Shown here piece after piece: positions 35,484 through 45,614 of a stretch of 64,000 bases of DNA; within the stretch, counting starts at the first letter, position 1, and each line of letters begins with the position of its first letter. Origin of the DNA: Bradyrhizobium sp. AZCC 1719. Its GTDB lineage: Bacteria; Pseudomonadota; Alphaproteobacteria; Rhizobiales; Xanthobacteraceae. The notes beneath the pieces were generated by a model. That model had not been told where the DNA came from, searched no databases, and worked only from the letters and a program-made list of their open reading frames with translations. The translations under genes were made by a program, and so were the position numbers. The stretch covers positions 2,447,001 to 2,511,000 of the forward strand of contig NZ_JAZHRU010000001.1 of NCBI RefSeq assembly GCF_036924525.1. Reading direction: 5' to 3'.

Positions 35484-37646
35484 TCAGCCCGCCGCCTTTG
35501 CCTCGCGGCGGCGCGCGGTGAGGATGTATTCGGTGTAGCCGTTCGGCTGCTCGCGGCCCTTGAAGACGAGATCGCAGGCGGCCTGGAAGGCAACGCCGTC
35601 GAACGAAGGCGCCATCGGCTTGTAGAGCGGGTCGCCGGCATTCTGCTTGTCGACCACGACGGCCATGCGCTTCATCGATTCCATCACCTGATCCTTGCTG
35701 ACGACGCCATGCGCCAGCCAGTTCGCCAGATGCTGGCTGGAAATCCGCAACGTCGCGCGGTCTTCCATCAGGCCGACATCATGGATGTCGGGTACCTTGG
35801 AGCAGCCGACGCCCTGGTCGATCCAGCGCACGACATAGCCGAGGATGCCCTGGCAGTTGTTATCAATCTCCTGCTTCACGTCATCGGGCGCCCAGTTCGA
35901 CTGCGAAACCGGAATAGTAAGGATGTCGGAGAGTTTTGCGCGCTGGCCGCCCTTGGCGAGCTCTTCCTGTCGCGCGATCACGTTGACCTGGTGATAATGC
36001 AGCGCGTGCAGCGTGGCAGCGGTCGGCGACGGCACCCACGCCGTGGTCGCGCCGGCCTGCGGATGGCCGAGCTTCTGGCTGAGCATGTCGGCCATCTTGT
36101 CGGGCGCCGCCCACATGCCCTTGCCGATCTGGGCATGGCCGGGCAGGCCGTCGATCAGGCCCATGTCGACGTTCCAGTCCTCATAGGCCTTGATCCAGGG
36201 CTGCGCCTTCATGTCGTTCTTGCGGATCATCGGACCCGCTTCCATCGAGGTGTGAATCTCGTCGCCGGTGCGGTCGAGGAAGCCGGTGTTGATGAAGCAG
36301 ATGCGCTTCGAGGCGTTCTGAATGCAGGCCTTCAGGTTCACCGTGGTGCGGCGCTCCTCGTCCATGATGCCGACCTTCATGGTATTCTCGGGCAGTCCGA
36401 GCAGCTTTTCCACCTCGCTGAACAATTCACAGGTCAGCGCGACTTCGTCGGGGCCGTGCATCTTCGGCTTGACGATGTAGACAGAGCCGGTGCGGCTGTT
36501 CCTGACCTTCGAATTGCCCTTGAGGTCGTGGATCGCGAGCAGACCGGCGACCGCAGCATCCAGAAGTCCTTCCGGAATCTCCTCGCCCTTTTCATCGAGC
36601 ACGGCGTCGGTGAACATGTGATGGCCGACATTGCGCATCAGCAGCAGGCTGCGTCCGTGCAGCGTCAGCTCCTTGCCGTCCGGCGTCTTGTAGACGTGGT
36701 CAGGGTTGAGAGATCGTTGAACAGTCTTGCCGCCCTTCTCGAAATCGGCCGAAAGCGTGCCGTTCATCAGGCCGAGCGTGTTGCGATAGACCAGCACCTT
36801 GTCTTCGGCATCGACGGCGGCGACCGAGTCTTCCATGTCGAGAATGGTGGAAACCGCCGATTCCAGAATCATGTCGGCGACACCGGCCGGATCGTCCTTG
36901 CCGATCGCATGATTGCGGTCGATCTTCACTTCGACATGCATGCCGTTGTTGACGAGCAGGACCGCGGAAGGTTGGGCGGCATCGCCCTGGTATCCGGCGA
37001 ACTGCGAGGCAGATTTTAGCGCGGTGGCGTTGCCGCTCTTCAGTTTCACCGCGAGCTGGCCGGCGATGACGCTGTACGACGTTACGTCGGTGTGGCTGCC
37101 GGTCGCGAGCGGCACGGCGGAATCGAGGAACGCCTTGGCCTTGGCGATCACCTTGTCGCCGCGCGCCTTGTTGTAGCCGCGGCCAGCCTCGCTCGGATCA
37201 TGCGGAATCGCGTCGGTGCCGTAGAACGCGTCATAGAGCGAGCCCCAGCGCGCATTCGCCGCGTTCAGCGCGTAGCGGGCATTGGTCAGGGGAACGACGA
37301 GCTGCGGTCCGCAGATCTTGCCGATTTCCTCGTCGACATCGGATGTCTCGACCTTCTGCGTAGCCGGCTCGGGCAGGAGATAACCGATTTCCTTCAGGAA
37401 CGCCGTATAGGCGTTCATATCGAACGCCTTGCCCTTGTTGGCGCGATGCCAGCCGTCGATTTTGACTTGCAGCGCGTCGCGGAGGGCGAGCAGCTCGCGA
37501 TTTTTCGGCCCGAGCTTTTTGACGATGGCGGCGACGCCGGCCCAGAAGGCATCTGGGGAAATGCCGGTCTTGGGCGTCGCCTCCTTGGCGATGAAATCGA
37601 ACAGGACAGGGGCGATCTTCAATCCGTGGGCATCGACACGCTTCAT
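35484..37646 (-). CDS. glcB: malate synthase G
   Basis: A 720-residue enzyme, the usual length of isoform G. It condenses glyoxylate with acetyl-CoA to malate in the glyoxylate shunt. Segments: [20 protein letters not shown] (catalytic Asp/Glu region), [56 protein letters not shown] (with the catalytic Arg region), and NWLAHGVV near the end. ATG 37646 ([11 protein letters not shown]) was chosen; the longer frame uses a TTG. It is monocistronic. Confidence 0.96.
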   Translation of the reverse strand: MKRVDAHGLKIAPVLFDFIAKEATPKTGISPDAFWAGVAAIVKKLGPKNRELLALRDALQVKIDGWHRANKGKAFDMNAYTAFLKEIGYLLPEPATQKVETSDVDEEIGKICGPQLVVPLTNARYALNAANARWGSLYDAFYGTDAIPHDPSEAGRGYNKARGDKVIAKAKAFLDSAVPLATGSHTDVTSYSVIAGQLAVKLKSGNATALKSASQFAGYQGDAAQPSAVLLVNNGMHVEVKIDRNHAIGKDDPAGVADMILESAVSTILDMEDSVAAVDAEDKVLVYRNTLGLMNGTLSADFEKGGKTVQRSLNPDHVYKTPDGKELTLHGRSLLLMRNVGHHMFTDAVLDEKGEEIPEGLLDAAVAGLLAIHDLKGNSKVRNSRTGSVYIVKPKMHGPDEVALTCELFSEVEKLLGLPENTMKVGIMDEERRTTVNLKACIQNASKRICFINTGFLDRTGDEIHTSMEAGPMIRKNDMKAQPWIKAYEDWNVDMGLIDGLPGHAQIGKGMWAAPDKMADMLSQKLGHPQAGATTAWVPSPTAATLHALHYHQVNVIARQEELAKGGQRAKLSDILTIPVSQSNWAPDDVKQEIDNNCQGILGYVVRWIDQGVGCSKVPDIHDVGLMEDRATLRISSQHLANWLAHGVVSKDQVMESMKRMAVVVDKQNAGDPLYKPMAPSFDGVAFQAACDLVFKGREQPNGYTEYILTARRREAKAAG

Positions 37647-37713
37647 GACGGGCTTTCTCAAAAGAAATGGCGTTTACAGGCTGTTTTCCGGTGAAAAGCA
37701 GCAGAAAAACGCC

Positions 37714-37739
37714 AAAGGGGCGGCGTTGGCCGCCCTTTT
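37714..37739. terminator. probable terminator between cysNC and glcB
   Basis: AAAGGG(G)CGGC pairs with GCCGCCCTTT with one bulged G. There is a T4 run on plus and GGCGTTTTTC on minus shortly after. It probably ends the cysD-cysNC transcript (minus). Confidence 0.6.
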
Positions 37740-37797
37740 AGCCCTAAAGCCGGGTCGATGAGAAGGCCCCAAAAGGAAGTGGAAGGCCTTATTTGGA

Positions 37798-37846
37798 CGC
37801 GTTTTCTTTACGCGAACCGGTGTCCACTTCGCTCGAAAACGCTTTT
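37798..37846. repeat. GCGTTTTC...GAAAACGC repeat, copy 1
   Basis: GCGTTTTCTTTACGCGAACCGGTGTCC type element ending CGAAAACGC; its end touches the cysNC stop. A second, longer copy with an inserted CCCCGGATCAAGTCCGGGG hairpin is at 61270-61341. Confidence 0.8.
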
Positions 37847-39773
37847 AGATGTTCGCCGCCAGATCGACCAGTTCGTCGAACAGAATGCCGGTCTCCGCCA
37901 GCATTCGCTCGATCTCGTCGGTCGCGTCCGAAACCGTGCGCGCAGAGGTATCGATGCGCAGTTCTGCCTGAGCTGGAGGCTGGTAGTCGTTGCCGATGCC
38001 GGTGAAAGCCTGCAACGTGCCGGCGCGCGCCTTGGCGTAGTGGCCCTTGGGGTCGCGGCTCTCGCAGACTTCCGCCGGCGTCGCGACGTAGATCTCGCGG
38101 AACGAGGTGTCGGCGATGCGGCGCGCGGCTGCGCGATCGTCCGCCGATGGCGAGACCGCCGCGACGACGGCAATGTGTCCGTTGCGCGCCAGATGGGTTG
38201 CGACTTCCGCCAGTCGCCGGATGTTTTCGGTGCGGTCCTGCGCGGAGAAGCCGAGATCGCCGTTGAGGCCGGCGCGTAGCGTGTCGCCATCGAGCAGAAT
38301 GGGCGAACCGCCGCGCGAAAACAGCCGTCGCTCGAGTGCGCGCGCCAGCGTCGATTTGCCCGAGCCCGGCAGGCCGGTCAGCCAGATCACTGCGCCGTTG
38401 TGACGGTAGCGCGCCGAGCGCTCTTCGGGGCGCAATGCGGATTCCACCGGCACGATGTCGATCGGAACGGCGCGCTGTCCGGCATCGACCGACAGCACGA
38501 GGCCGCCGCCGGCGATGCGGCCGTTGACCTCGATTACCAGCCGACCGGTGCGTGAATTTTCCTGATAGGGATCGGCCGCGATCGGCTGCGCCAGCGAAAT
38601 GTCGATTTCGCCGACATGGTTGCGCGCGATCGCCGTGGTTTCCTCGTTGGAGAGTTCACCGGGATCGACCGCCTTCTCGATCGCGACAACGCTGGCGCGG
38701 GTTTCCCGCGTGCCAAGGCGGATCAGGATCTGATCGGCCTTCGACAGCGGCTTGTCGTGCAGCCAGAAAATGCGGGCGCGAATCCGCCGCGTGTCGCGCG
38801 GGGTAGCCCCCGCATGGGCGATGACATCGCCGCGCTCGATGAACAATTCGCGGTCGAGCGTGATGCCGACCGAGCGGCCCGCGCCATGGCTGCCGTTCAG
38901 CGGCGTCACCGGCCAGCTCTCCACGCTCTTGATCTTCGCGATCTTGCCGGCGGGCATGATGACGATTTCATCGCCGGCACTCAGATGTCCTGACTCGATG
39001 CGGCCCGCCACGATGCGGCGGTCGTCGAACTTGTAGATCGCCTGTACCGGCAGCCGCAGCGCCAGTTGCTCCAGCGGCCGCGCCGGCTCGAGCGCGTCAA
39101 GCGCTTCGACGACGGTTGGTCCCTGGTACCAGCCGATCCGTGGCGTATGCTCCGCAACACCGTCGCCGTCACGCGCCGAAATCGGAATCACCGCCGAGGG
39201 CGTCACGCCGAGGCCAATCAGATGCGCCGTAATCTCGTCGCTGATCGCCTTGAAGCGATCCGCGCTGAAGTCGACGCGGTCCATCTTGTTGACGACGATC
39301 GCGACCTGCTTGATGCCCAACAGATGCAAGAGATAGCCGTGCCGCCGGGTCTGGTCGCGCACGCCTTCCAGCGCGTCGATGATTAGCACCGCACCGTCGG
39401 CCTGCGAAGCGCCGGTGATCATGTTGCGCAGGAATTCGGCATGGCCGGGCGCGTCGATCAGCACGACGTCGCGCGAGCGGGTGCGGAAGCGGATTTGCGT
39501 GGTGTCGATGGTGATGCCCTGGTCGCGCTCGGTCTGCAGCGCATCGAGCAGGAACGACCATTCGAACGGCATGCCGCGCCGTGCGCTGACCGCTTTCAGC
39601 ATCTCCAGCTTGCCTTCGGGCAGGCTGCCGGTCTCGTGCAGCAGGCGGCCGACCAGCGTGGATTTGCCGTGATCGACGTGACCGACGATGACGATGCGGA
39701 CTTGCGGGCGGGTGGTGCCGTTCGGTGTTGCCGAAACGCTGGCAGGCAGGATCATGTTCATCGCAACGCTCAC
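37845..39773 (-). CDS. cysNC: bifunctional sulfate adenylyltransferase subunit 1 / APS kinase (CysN-CysC, NodQ-type)
   Basis: A 642-residue fusion. Residues 1-440 are the CysN GTPase ([38 protein letters not shown]). Residues 460-640 are the CysC APS kinase ([50 protein letters not shown]). CysN activates CysD through GTP hydrolysis to form APS; CysC phosphorylates APS to PAPS. GTG 39773 is the longest start, and ATG 39761 is also possible. cysD precedes it with a 12-base gap. Confidence 0.95.
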   Translation of the reverse strand: MSVAMNMILPASVSATPNGTTRPQVRIVIVGHVDHGKSTLVGRLLHETGSLPEGKLEMLKAVSARRGMPFEWSFLLDALQTERDQGITIDTTQIRFRTRSRDVVLIDAPGHAEFLRNMITGASQADGAVLIIDALEGVRDQTRRHGYLLHLLGIKQVAIVVNKMDRVDFSADRFKAISDEITAHLIGLGVTPSAVIPISARDGDGVAEHTPRIGWYQGPTVVEALDALEPARPLEQLALRLPVQAIYKFDDRRIVAGRIESGHLSAGDEIVIMPAGKIAKIKSVESWPVTPLNGSHGAGRSVGITLDRELFIERGDVIAHAGATPRDTRRIRARIFWLHDKPLSKADQILIRLGTRETRASVVAIEKAVDPGELSNEETTAIARNHVGEIDISLAQPIAADPYQENSRTGRLVIEVNGRIAGGGLVLSVDAGQRAVPIDIVPVESALRPEERSARYRHNGAVIWLTGLPGSGKSTLARALERRLFSRGGSPILLDGDTLRAGLNGDLGFSAQDRTENIRRLAEVATHLARNGHIAVVAAVSPSADDRAAARRIADTSFREIYVATPAEVCESRDPKGHYAKARAGTLQAFTGIGNDYQPPAQAELRIDTSARTVSDATDEIERMLAETGILFDELVDLAANI

Positions 39774-39785
39774 AGCAAATGTCCG

Positions 39786-40691
39786 TTAGAGATAGCCGGC
39801 GACGCGCAGCCGCTCGAAAGCATCTTCGGTTTCGTGATCCAGCGCGCGGCCGGCGCGCTCTGGCACCTTGGTGCCGTCGAGTTCGGCGAGGATCTCGTCG
39901 ATGCTGGAGGCGGTCGAAGCAACCGGATTGGTGATGTCCTGATCGCCCAGCGAGCGATAGCGCTTGCCGTCCTTCGAGAGGTACAGCGGAATGATCGGAA
40001 TGTTTTCGCGCTTGGTGTAGGCCCAGATGTCGGCCTCGGTCCAATGCAGGATCGGATGGACGCGTAAATGTGCGCCTTGCGGCACTGATGCGTTGAATTG
40101 GTCCCAGAACTCCGGGGGCTGATCGCGCACGTCCCAACCGCCTTCGAGCCCGCGCGGCGAGAACACGCGCTCCTTGGCGCGCGTGGCCTCCTCATCGCGG
40201 CGGATGCCGGCAATCAATCCGTCGAAACCATATTTGGTCAGGGCCCACTTCAGCCCTTCGGTCTTGCGGGCGGCCGAACGCGCGGCCGGCGGTAGCGTTG
40301 GATCGACGGCATCGATCGACGGGCAGGGTTCGACCTTCAGATCGAGATCCCACTCCTTTCCGAAGCGATCGCGGAAGGCGTACATCTCGGCAAATTTCTT
40401 GCCGGTATCGACGTGAAGCGCCGGAAACGGCACGCGGCCGAAGAAGGCTTTGCGCGCCAGCCAGATCATCACGTTGGAATCTTTTCCGAGCGACCACAGC
40501 AGCGCGAGTTTTTTCAACCGCGCGAACGCCTCGCGCAGAATGTAGATGCTCTGCGCCTCGAGCTCGTCGAGATGATCCATCGAGGGCGGCGGCAGCCGTC
40601 CATCGGTGAAAATTTGTTCGACTGTGGCGCCGCTTTTGCGGTCGGCGCCACGCAACCGGTCTTTGGCGGAGTCGGGATTGAGAAGATGCAT
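39786..40691 (-). CDS. cysD: sulfate adenylyltransferase subunit 2 (CysD)
   Basis: A 301-residue PP-loop ATP pyrophosphatase that adenylates sulfate. The pyrophosphate loop is LLWSLGKDSNVMIWLARKAF, with FPALHVDTGKKFAEMYAFRD, GLIAGIRRDEEATRAKER and HPILHWTEADIWAYTKRENI following. ATG 40691 (MHLLNPDSAKD) is the usual family start; the longer frame would run into the divergent promoter. It forms the ATP sulfurylase complex with CysN downstream. Confidence 0.96.
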   Translation of the reverse strand: MHLLNPDSAKDRLRGADRKSGATVEQIFTDGRLPPPSMDHLDELEAQSIYILREAFARLKKLALLWSLGKDSNVMIWLARKAFFGRVPFPALHVDTGKKFAEMYAFRDRFGKEWDLDLKVEPCPSIDAVDPTLPPAARSAARKTEGLKWALTKYGFDGLIAGIRRDEEATRAKERVFSPRGLEGGWDVRDQPPEFWDQFNASVPQGAHLRVHPILHWTEADIWAYTKRENIPIIPLYLSKDGKRYRSLGDQDITNPVASTASSIDEILAELDGTKVPERAGRALDHETEDAFERLRVAGYL

Positions 40692-40833
40692 CTCTGGGCC
40701 TTGGCCTTGGTGGGCGAAAATTCTATAGTCGCGATGCAACAGAGAAGAAAAAATTTTCTCTTTGCGGGCGCTGAACGACACATATATAGAAAATAATTCC
40801 AGTCAACCCCGAAGTGGGGGAAGCGAGTTTCGC
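40692..40833. promoter_or_regulatory. divergent cys promoter region with AGAGAA-N9-TTCTCT palindrome
   Basis: The 142 bases between cysD (minus) and cysG (plus) are AT-rich. The palindrome AGAGAA 40741-40746 / TTCTCT 40756-40761 lies in the centre. Two further similar motifs face outward: GAAAATTCTATAG (40719-40731) and TATAGAAAATAATTC (40786-40800). The symmetry suggests one regulator controlling both arms of the sulfate pathway; the protein is not known. Confidence 0.55.
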
Positions 40834-42270
40834 ATGCGATTCCTGCCCGTGTTTCTCGATCTGCAAAGCGGCGTGGTGCTGCTCGTCGGAGCCGGCGAAC
40901 TCGTGCGCGCGAAGCTGCGCCTCTTGGCATCGGCCGGTGCAAACATTCGCTGGTATGCGACCGACGACAGCCATGACGTTTCGGGCCTCGATGCGGCCGC
41001 TGCCGCACGGATCGAACGCGCAACCGGCGATCCGCTCACGGCCGATCTCTCAGGCGTCATCGCGGTGCTCTGCGCCGGCGCCGGTGATATCGGCGTTGCG
41101 ATGTCAGTGCGAGCGAAGGCGGTCGGTCTGCCCGTCAACGTGATGGACGATCTCGCGCATTCCACTTTCATCTTTCCGGCGATCGTCGATCGCGGCGACG
41201 TCGTCGTCGCCGTCGGCACCGGCGGCGCGTCGCCGGTGGTCGCGCGCCGCGTGCGCGAGCGCATCGAAGCGGTGCTGCCGGCGCGCATCGGCGATCTCGC
41301 CGCCTTCATCGGCAGCTTCCGTAAATCGATGCATGCGCGCATTCCCGAATTTGCGCTGCGCCGCCGCTTCTGGGAGCGCGTGATCGACGGCCCGATCGGT
41401 GCGCTGGTTCTGGCTGGGCGCAAGGCCGAGGCGGAAACCGCGCTGAATGAAATCGCCGATCCCTCCGCCTTCGCCGGCGCGAGCAAGGACGGCAAGGCCG
41501 AGGGCAGGGTGACGCTCGTCGGCGCGGGGCCGGGCGATCCGGATCTGCTCACCATCAAGGCGCTGCGCGCGCTGCAGGATGCTGACGTCGTTTTCTACGA
41601 CGAGTTGGTGTCGCCGGAAATTCTCGATCGCGTGCGCCGCGACGCTTCGCGCATTCCGGTCGGCCGCCGCGTCGGCAAGCCCGGCATCGGCCAGGATGCG
41701 ATCAACAAATTGCTGATTGAAGCTGCAAAATCTGGACAGCGCGCGGTGCGGCTGAAGGGTGGCGATCCCTTCATCTTCGGCCGTGGCGGCGAGGAGATCG
41801 AAGTGTTGCGCGCAGCAGGCGTCGCCTATTCGGTGGTGCCGGGCATCACCGCAGGCCTCGGCGCTGCCGCGCAGTTCGAAGCGCCGCTGACTTATCGGCA
41901 TGAAGCGCTGCGCATCACTTTCCTGACCGCGCACAAGGCAAAGGACGCCGAGAACGTCGACTGGTCGGTGCTGACAGACAAGAAGATGACCATCGTGGTC
42001 TACATGGGCATGACGGCCGCGCCGTCGGTCCGCGCAGGGCTTCTGGCCGCAGGGCGGTCGCCAAAAACGCCGGTCGGAATATTTGCGCGGGTGACGCGGC
42101 CGGATGCGCAGGCCGTGGTCGGGACGCTCGAAAATCTTCCCGCGCTGGTCGAAAAAATCGATGGCGGCCCCGCCATCCTCATCATCGGCGACGTCGTCGC
42201 CCATTCCGCGCCGTGGCGCCAGTCCAACCTCACTCAAGTCATCTCAAAACTATTGGATGCTGCCGAATGA
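40834..42270 (+). CDS. cysG: siroheme synthase CysG
   Basis: A 478-residue trifunctional enzyme. The N-terminal part (VVLLVGAGELVRAKLRLLAS, FIFPAIVDRGDVVVAVGTGG) is the precorrin-2 dehydrogenase/ferrochelatase. The C-terminal half from about 230 (VTLVGAGPGDPDLLTIKALR, RLKGGDPFIFGRGGEEIEVL, VVPGITAGLGAAAQFEAPLT) is uroporphyrinogen-III methyltransferase. It makes siroheme for the sulfite reductase encoded downstream. ATG 40834 follows GGGGGAAGCGAG. The stop overlaps the next start (ATGA). Confidence 0.96.
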   Translation: MRFLPVFLDLQSGVVLLVGAGELVRAKLRLLASAGANIRWYATDDSHDVSGLDAAAAARIERATGDPLTADLSGVIAVLCAGAGDIGVAMSVRAKAVGLPVNVMDDLAHSTFIFPAIVDRGDVVVAVGTGGASPVVARRVRERIEAVLPARIGDLAAFIGSFRKSMHARIPEFALRRRFWERVIDGPIGALVLAGRKAEAETALNEIADPSAFAGASKDGKAEGRVTLVGAGPGDPDLLTIKALRALQDADVVFYDELVSPEILDRVRRDASRIPVGRRVGKPGIGQDAINKLLIEAAKSGQRAVRLKGGDPFIFGRGGEEIEVLRAAGVAYSVVPGITAGLGAAAQFEAPLTYRHEALRITFLTAHKAKDAENVDWSVLTDKKMTIVVYMGMTAAPSVRAGLLAAGRSPKTPVGIFARVTRPDAQAVVGTLENLPALVEKIDGGPAILIIGDVVAHSAPWRQSNLTQVISKLLDAAE

Positions 42271-42578
42271 CCTCTCCGCTCGAACAAAAGAAAATCAGAA
42301 TCACCGGGCCGTCGGTAGTGACCGCCAACCGCACCTGGGATGGCGCCGTAGTCTACCGGACCGCACAACAGGGGTGGTCGACCGCTCTGTCCGACGCTGC
42401 GATCGTGAGCACTTCGGATGACGCGCGTGCGTTACTCGCCGAAAGCGCGGCCGATGACGTCGGCGCGGTCGGTGCCTATATCGCACCGGTCGAGCTCAAA
42501 GGCGGGGTGGTCAAACCCGGCAATCTCCGTGAACACATCCGGTCGAAGGGCCTCACCATCGACCTTCTTCCGGCCTAA
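42267..42578 (+). CDS. DUF2849 domain protein in the sulfite reductase operon
   Basis: A 103-residue protein (GPSVVTANRTWDGAVVYRTA, APVELKGGVVKPGNLREHIR) of the DUF2849 family. It lies between cysG and cysI, overlapping cysG by four bases (ATGA) and followed by cysI after 13. The family is almost always found beside sulfite/nitrite reductase genes in alphaproteobacteria, so a role in assembly or electron delivery is likely but not shown. No Cys or other metal ligands stand out. Confidence 0.88.
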   Translation: MTSPLEQKKIRITGPSVVTANRTWDGAVVYRTAQQGWSTALSDAAIVSTSDDARALLAESAADDVGAVGAYIAPVELKGGVVKPGNLREHIRSKGLTIDLLPA

Positions 42579-42591
42579 AGGCTGATCCATC

Positions 42592-44247
42592 ATGTATGCA
42601 TATGACGAACTCGACCGCACGCTTATCAACGAGCGTGTTTCGGAATTCCGCGATCAGGTGAAGCGCCGCCTCTCGGGCGAACTCACCGAGGACGAATTCA
42701 AGATGCTGCGGCTGCAGAACGGCGTGTACCTGCAACTGCACGCCTACATGTTCCGCGTCGCGATCCCCTATGGCACGCTGTCATCGAAGCAGTTGCGCCG
42801 GCTCGCCCATATTGCCCGCCGCTACGATCGCGGTTACGGCCATTTCACCACGCGGCAGAACATCCAGTTCAACTGGATCAAGCTTGCCGAGTTGCCCGAT
42901 GCGCTGGCCGAGCTTGCCGAGGTCGGCATCCACGCGATGCAGACCTCGGGCAATAACATGCGCAACGTCACCTCGGACCAGTGGGCGGGCGTCGCGCCCG
43001 GCGAGGTCGAGGATCCCCGCATCTGGTCGGAGATCCTGCGTCAGCACACCACGCTGCATCCGGAATTCTCGTTCCTGCCGCGCAAGTTCAAGATCGCGAT
43101 CACCGCATCCGAGCACGACCGTGCCGCGATCAAGATCCATGACATCGGCTTGCGCCTGCACAAGAACGCCGACGGCGAGACCGGTTTCGAGGTGCTGGTC
43201 GGCGGCGGCCTCGGTCGCACGCCGTTCATCGCCAAGACCATCAAGCCGTTCGTAGCGGGCCGCGACATTCTCAGCTACGTCGAGGCGATCCTGCGCGTCT
43301 ACAACCAGTACGGCCGCCGCGACAACATCTACAAGGCGCGCATCAAGATCCTGGTGCATGAGCTCGGCATCGAGAAGTTCGCGCGTGAGGTCGACGAGGA
43401 ATGGCGGCAGATGGGCCACAGCGCCCTGACGCTCGACCATTCCGTCATCGAGGAGGTGCGTTCGCGCTTCTCCTATCCGGCCTACGAGAAGCTTCCGCAC
43501 ATGCCGGACGAGCTGAAGCAGGCCGCGCATGATCCGCTGTTCGAGCGCTGGCGCAAGAACTCGGTGGCCCCGCACAAGGTGCAGGGCTATTCGATCGTGA
43601 CGCTGTCGCTGAAGCCGGTGGGCGGCCCGCCCGGCGATGCCACCGCCGACCAGATGGATGCGATCGCCGATCTTGCCGACAAATACTCCTTCGGCGAAAT
43701 CCGCGTCGGTCACGAGCAGAACCTGGCGTTGCCGCATATTGCCAAGCGCGACCTGCCGCAGTTGTGGAAGGCGCTCGACCGTCTCGGGCTCGCCACGCCG
43801 AACGTCAATCTGGTCACCGACATCATCGCCTGCCCGGGGCTCGACTACTGCTCGCTCGCCAATGCGCGGTCGATTCCGATCGCACAGGAATTGACCCGGC
43901 GTTTTGCCAACCACGACACCGCCGACATGATCGGCCGGCTGCACATCAACATCTCGGGCTGCATCAACGCGTGCGGCCATCACCATGTCGGCCATATCGG
44001 CATTCTCGGCGTCGAGAAAAACGGCGAGGAGTTTTACCAGATCACGATCGGCGGCCGCGCCGACGAGAACGCGCAGATGGGCGCGCTGATCGGCCCGGCC
44101 GTCCCCTATGCGGAAGTTGCCGACGTGATAGAAGACATTGTCGAAGCCTATCTCGCGCTGCGCGACCGTCCCGAAGAACTGTTCGTCGATACGGTCAAGC
44201 GTCTGGGCGTCGAGCCATTCAAGGAGCGGGTCTATGCCACTCGTTAA
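42592..44247 (+). CDS. cysI: sulfite reductase, siroheme-[4Fe-4S] hemoprotein (CysI/NirA-type)
   Basis: A 551-residue enzyme of the nitrite/sulfite reductase superfamily. The cluster ligands are visible as CPGLDYC (C-x5-C) and NISGCINACGHH (C-x3-C), the last Cys also bridging siroheme. RYDRGYGHFTTRQNIQFNWI and TSGNNMRNVTSDQWAGVAPG are substrate/siroheme-loop regions. It reduces sulfite to sulfide with six electrons. The setting (cysG, DUF2849, DUF934, cysH) makes sulfite rather than nitrite the substrate. No flavoprotein CysJ is present, so ferredoxin is the probable donor. Confidence 0.94.
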   Translation: MYAYDELDRTLINERVSEFRDQVKRRLSGELTEDEFKMLRLQNGVYLQLHAYMFRVAIPYGTLSSKQLRRLAHIARRYDRGYGHFTTRQNIQFNWIKLAELPDALAELAEVGIHAMQTSGNNMRNVTSDQWAGVAPGEVEDPRIWSEILRQHTTLHPEFSFLPRKFKIAITASEHDRAAIKIHDIGLRLHKNADGETGFEVLVGGGLGRTPFIAKTIKPFVAGRDILSYVEAILRVYNQYGRRDNIYKARIKILVHELGIEKFAREVDEEWRQMGHSALTLDHSVIEEVRSRFSYPAYEKLPHMPDELKQAAHDPLFERWRKNSVAPHKVQGYSIVTLSLKPVGGPPGDATADQMDAIADLADKYSFGEIRVGHEQNLALPHIAKRDLPQLWKALDRLGLATPNVNLVTDIIACPGLDYCSLANARSIPIAQELTRRFANHDTADMIGRLHINISGCINACGHHHVGHIGILGVEKNGEEFYQITIGGRADENAQMGALIGPAVPYAEVADVIEDIVEAYLALRDRPEELFVDTVKRLGVEPFKERVYATR

Positions 44248-44749
44248 GCAGGGAAGAATCACCACCGACCTGTTCGTCCATGTTGCCGACGGCGCCGAAT
44301 TGCCGGGCGACGGAGCGGTCCTCATTTCGGCGGCGCGGTTCCTCGAAGATCCGGAAGCCATTCTCAAGCGCGCCGGCAAAACCGGCGTGATCTGGCCGAA
44401 CAGCCGCGCCGTCGACGACCTCGTGCCCTATCTCGACCGCCTGGCCGCCGTCGCGCTGGTGTTCCCGACCTTCCGCGACGGCCGTGCCTACAGCCAGGCG
44501 CGATTGTTGCGCGAGCGGCATGGCTATGACGGCGAGCTGCGCGCCACCGGCCAGGTGCTGCGCGACCAGTTCGTGTTCATGTCGCGCGCCGGCTTCGACG
44601 CGTTCGAGGTGAAGAAGGATGCCGACGCCGATGCCTTCGCCGAGACCATGAAGCGCTATTCGGTGTTCTACCAGCCGACCGGCGACGGCCGCGTCACCGC
44701 GCTGAACCGGCGGATGCAGTTGCGTCATTCTGAGAGTGCCGGCCAGTGA
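44234..44749 (+). CDS. DUF934 domain protein of the cys operon
   Basis: A 171-residue protein of DUF934 (VIWPNSRAVDDLVPYLDRLA, ALVFPTFRDGRAYSQARLLR, GELRATGQVLRDQFVFMSRA). It overlaps the cysI end by 14 bases and cysH by four (GTGA), so it is tightly coupled. The family is a constant partner of this type of sulfite reductase; the biochemical role is unestablished. Confidence 0.9.
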   Translation: MPLVKQGRITTDLFVHVADGAELPGDGAVLISAARFLEDPEAILKRAGKTGVIWPNSRAVDDLVPYLDRLAAVALVFPTFRDGRAYSQARLLRERHGYDGELRATGQVLRDQFVFMSRAGFDAFEVKKDADADAFAETMKRYSVFYQPTGDGRVTALNRRMQLRHSESAGQ

Positions 44750-45477
44750 GCACGATTTCACAGCAGGTGGTCGCCGCAGGTCCCGCGATCCTTCATTCGG
44801 CGCAGACGCTCGACCATACCTTGCGCGACGCTTCGCCGGCGCATGTCATTGAAACCGCGCTGAAGACTGTCGGCCGCGAGCAGCTTGCGCTGGTGTCGTC
44901 GTTCGGTACGGAATCGGCGGCGCTGTTGAAGGTGATGGCCGACGTCGATCCCGCGATTCCCGTGATCTTCCTCGATACCGGTTGGCTGTTCGAGGAGACG
45001 CTCGCCTATCGCGATACGCTGATTGCTGCGCTTGGTCTCCGCGACGTCCGCTCGATCAAGCCGCTGGCAGAAGCGCTCTCACGCCAGGATCCCGATCGCG
45101 AATTATGGTTTTCCGACCCCGACGCCTGCTGTCGTATCCGAAAGGTCGAGCCGCTGGCGCGGGCGCTCAAACCGTTCTCGGCCTGGATCAACGGACGCAA
45201 GCGTTTTCAGGGCGGCGCGCGCGCTGAGATTCCCGTTGTCGAGGACGACGGCAACAAGCTGAAGTTCAATCCCTTCGCCAACGTGTCGCGCGAAGAGATC
45301 GAGGCGATCTACAAGCTCGCCAAATTGCCGCCGCATCCGCTGGTCGCCTCGGGCTATCTCTCGGTCGGGTGCATGCCGTGTTCGAGCCGGACGGCGCCGG
45401 ACGAGGACGCCCGCGCCGGCCGCTGGCGCGGCAGGCCCAAGACGGAATGCGGCATCCATACGACCAAAACTTCCTAG
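44746..45477 (+). CDS. cysH: assimilatory adenylyl-sulfate (APS) reductase CysH
   Basis: A 243-residue reductase. LVSSFGTESAALLKVMADVD is the PP-loop region and VIFLDTGWLFEETLAYRD follows. Two Cys pairs are visible, DACCRIRKVEPL and GCMPCSSRTAPDED, the ligand set of the [4Fe-4S] cluster in APS reductases; PAPS-only enzymes lack it. The catalytic Cys is in the C-terminal TECGIHT. So APS is the preferred substrate by family rule. GTG 44746 overlaps the preceding stop. Confidence 0.94.
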   Translation: MSTISQQVVAAGPAILHSAQTLDHTLRDASPAHVIETALKTVGREQLALVSSFGTESAALLKVMADVDPAIPVIFLDTGWLFEETLAYRDTLIAALGLRDVRSIKPLAEALSRQDPDRELWFSDPDACCRIRKVEPLARALKPFSAWINGRKRFQGGARAEIPVVEDDGNKLKFNPFANVSREEIEAIYKLAKLPPHPLVASGYLSVGCMPCSSRTAPDEDARAGRWRGRPKTECGIHTTKTS

Positions 45478-45614
45478 AGTCCGGACTTTATAGGACAGGC
45501 AAGCTGCGGAATCGCAAACAATGAAATGCGGTTTCGTTGACTAAGCGGCCTTTCGTCGCGACTTATGCGTTCGTGTTTGATGATATGCTTCATCCAGCCG
45601 AATGGAGATCAACG

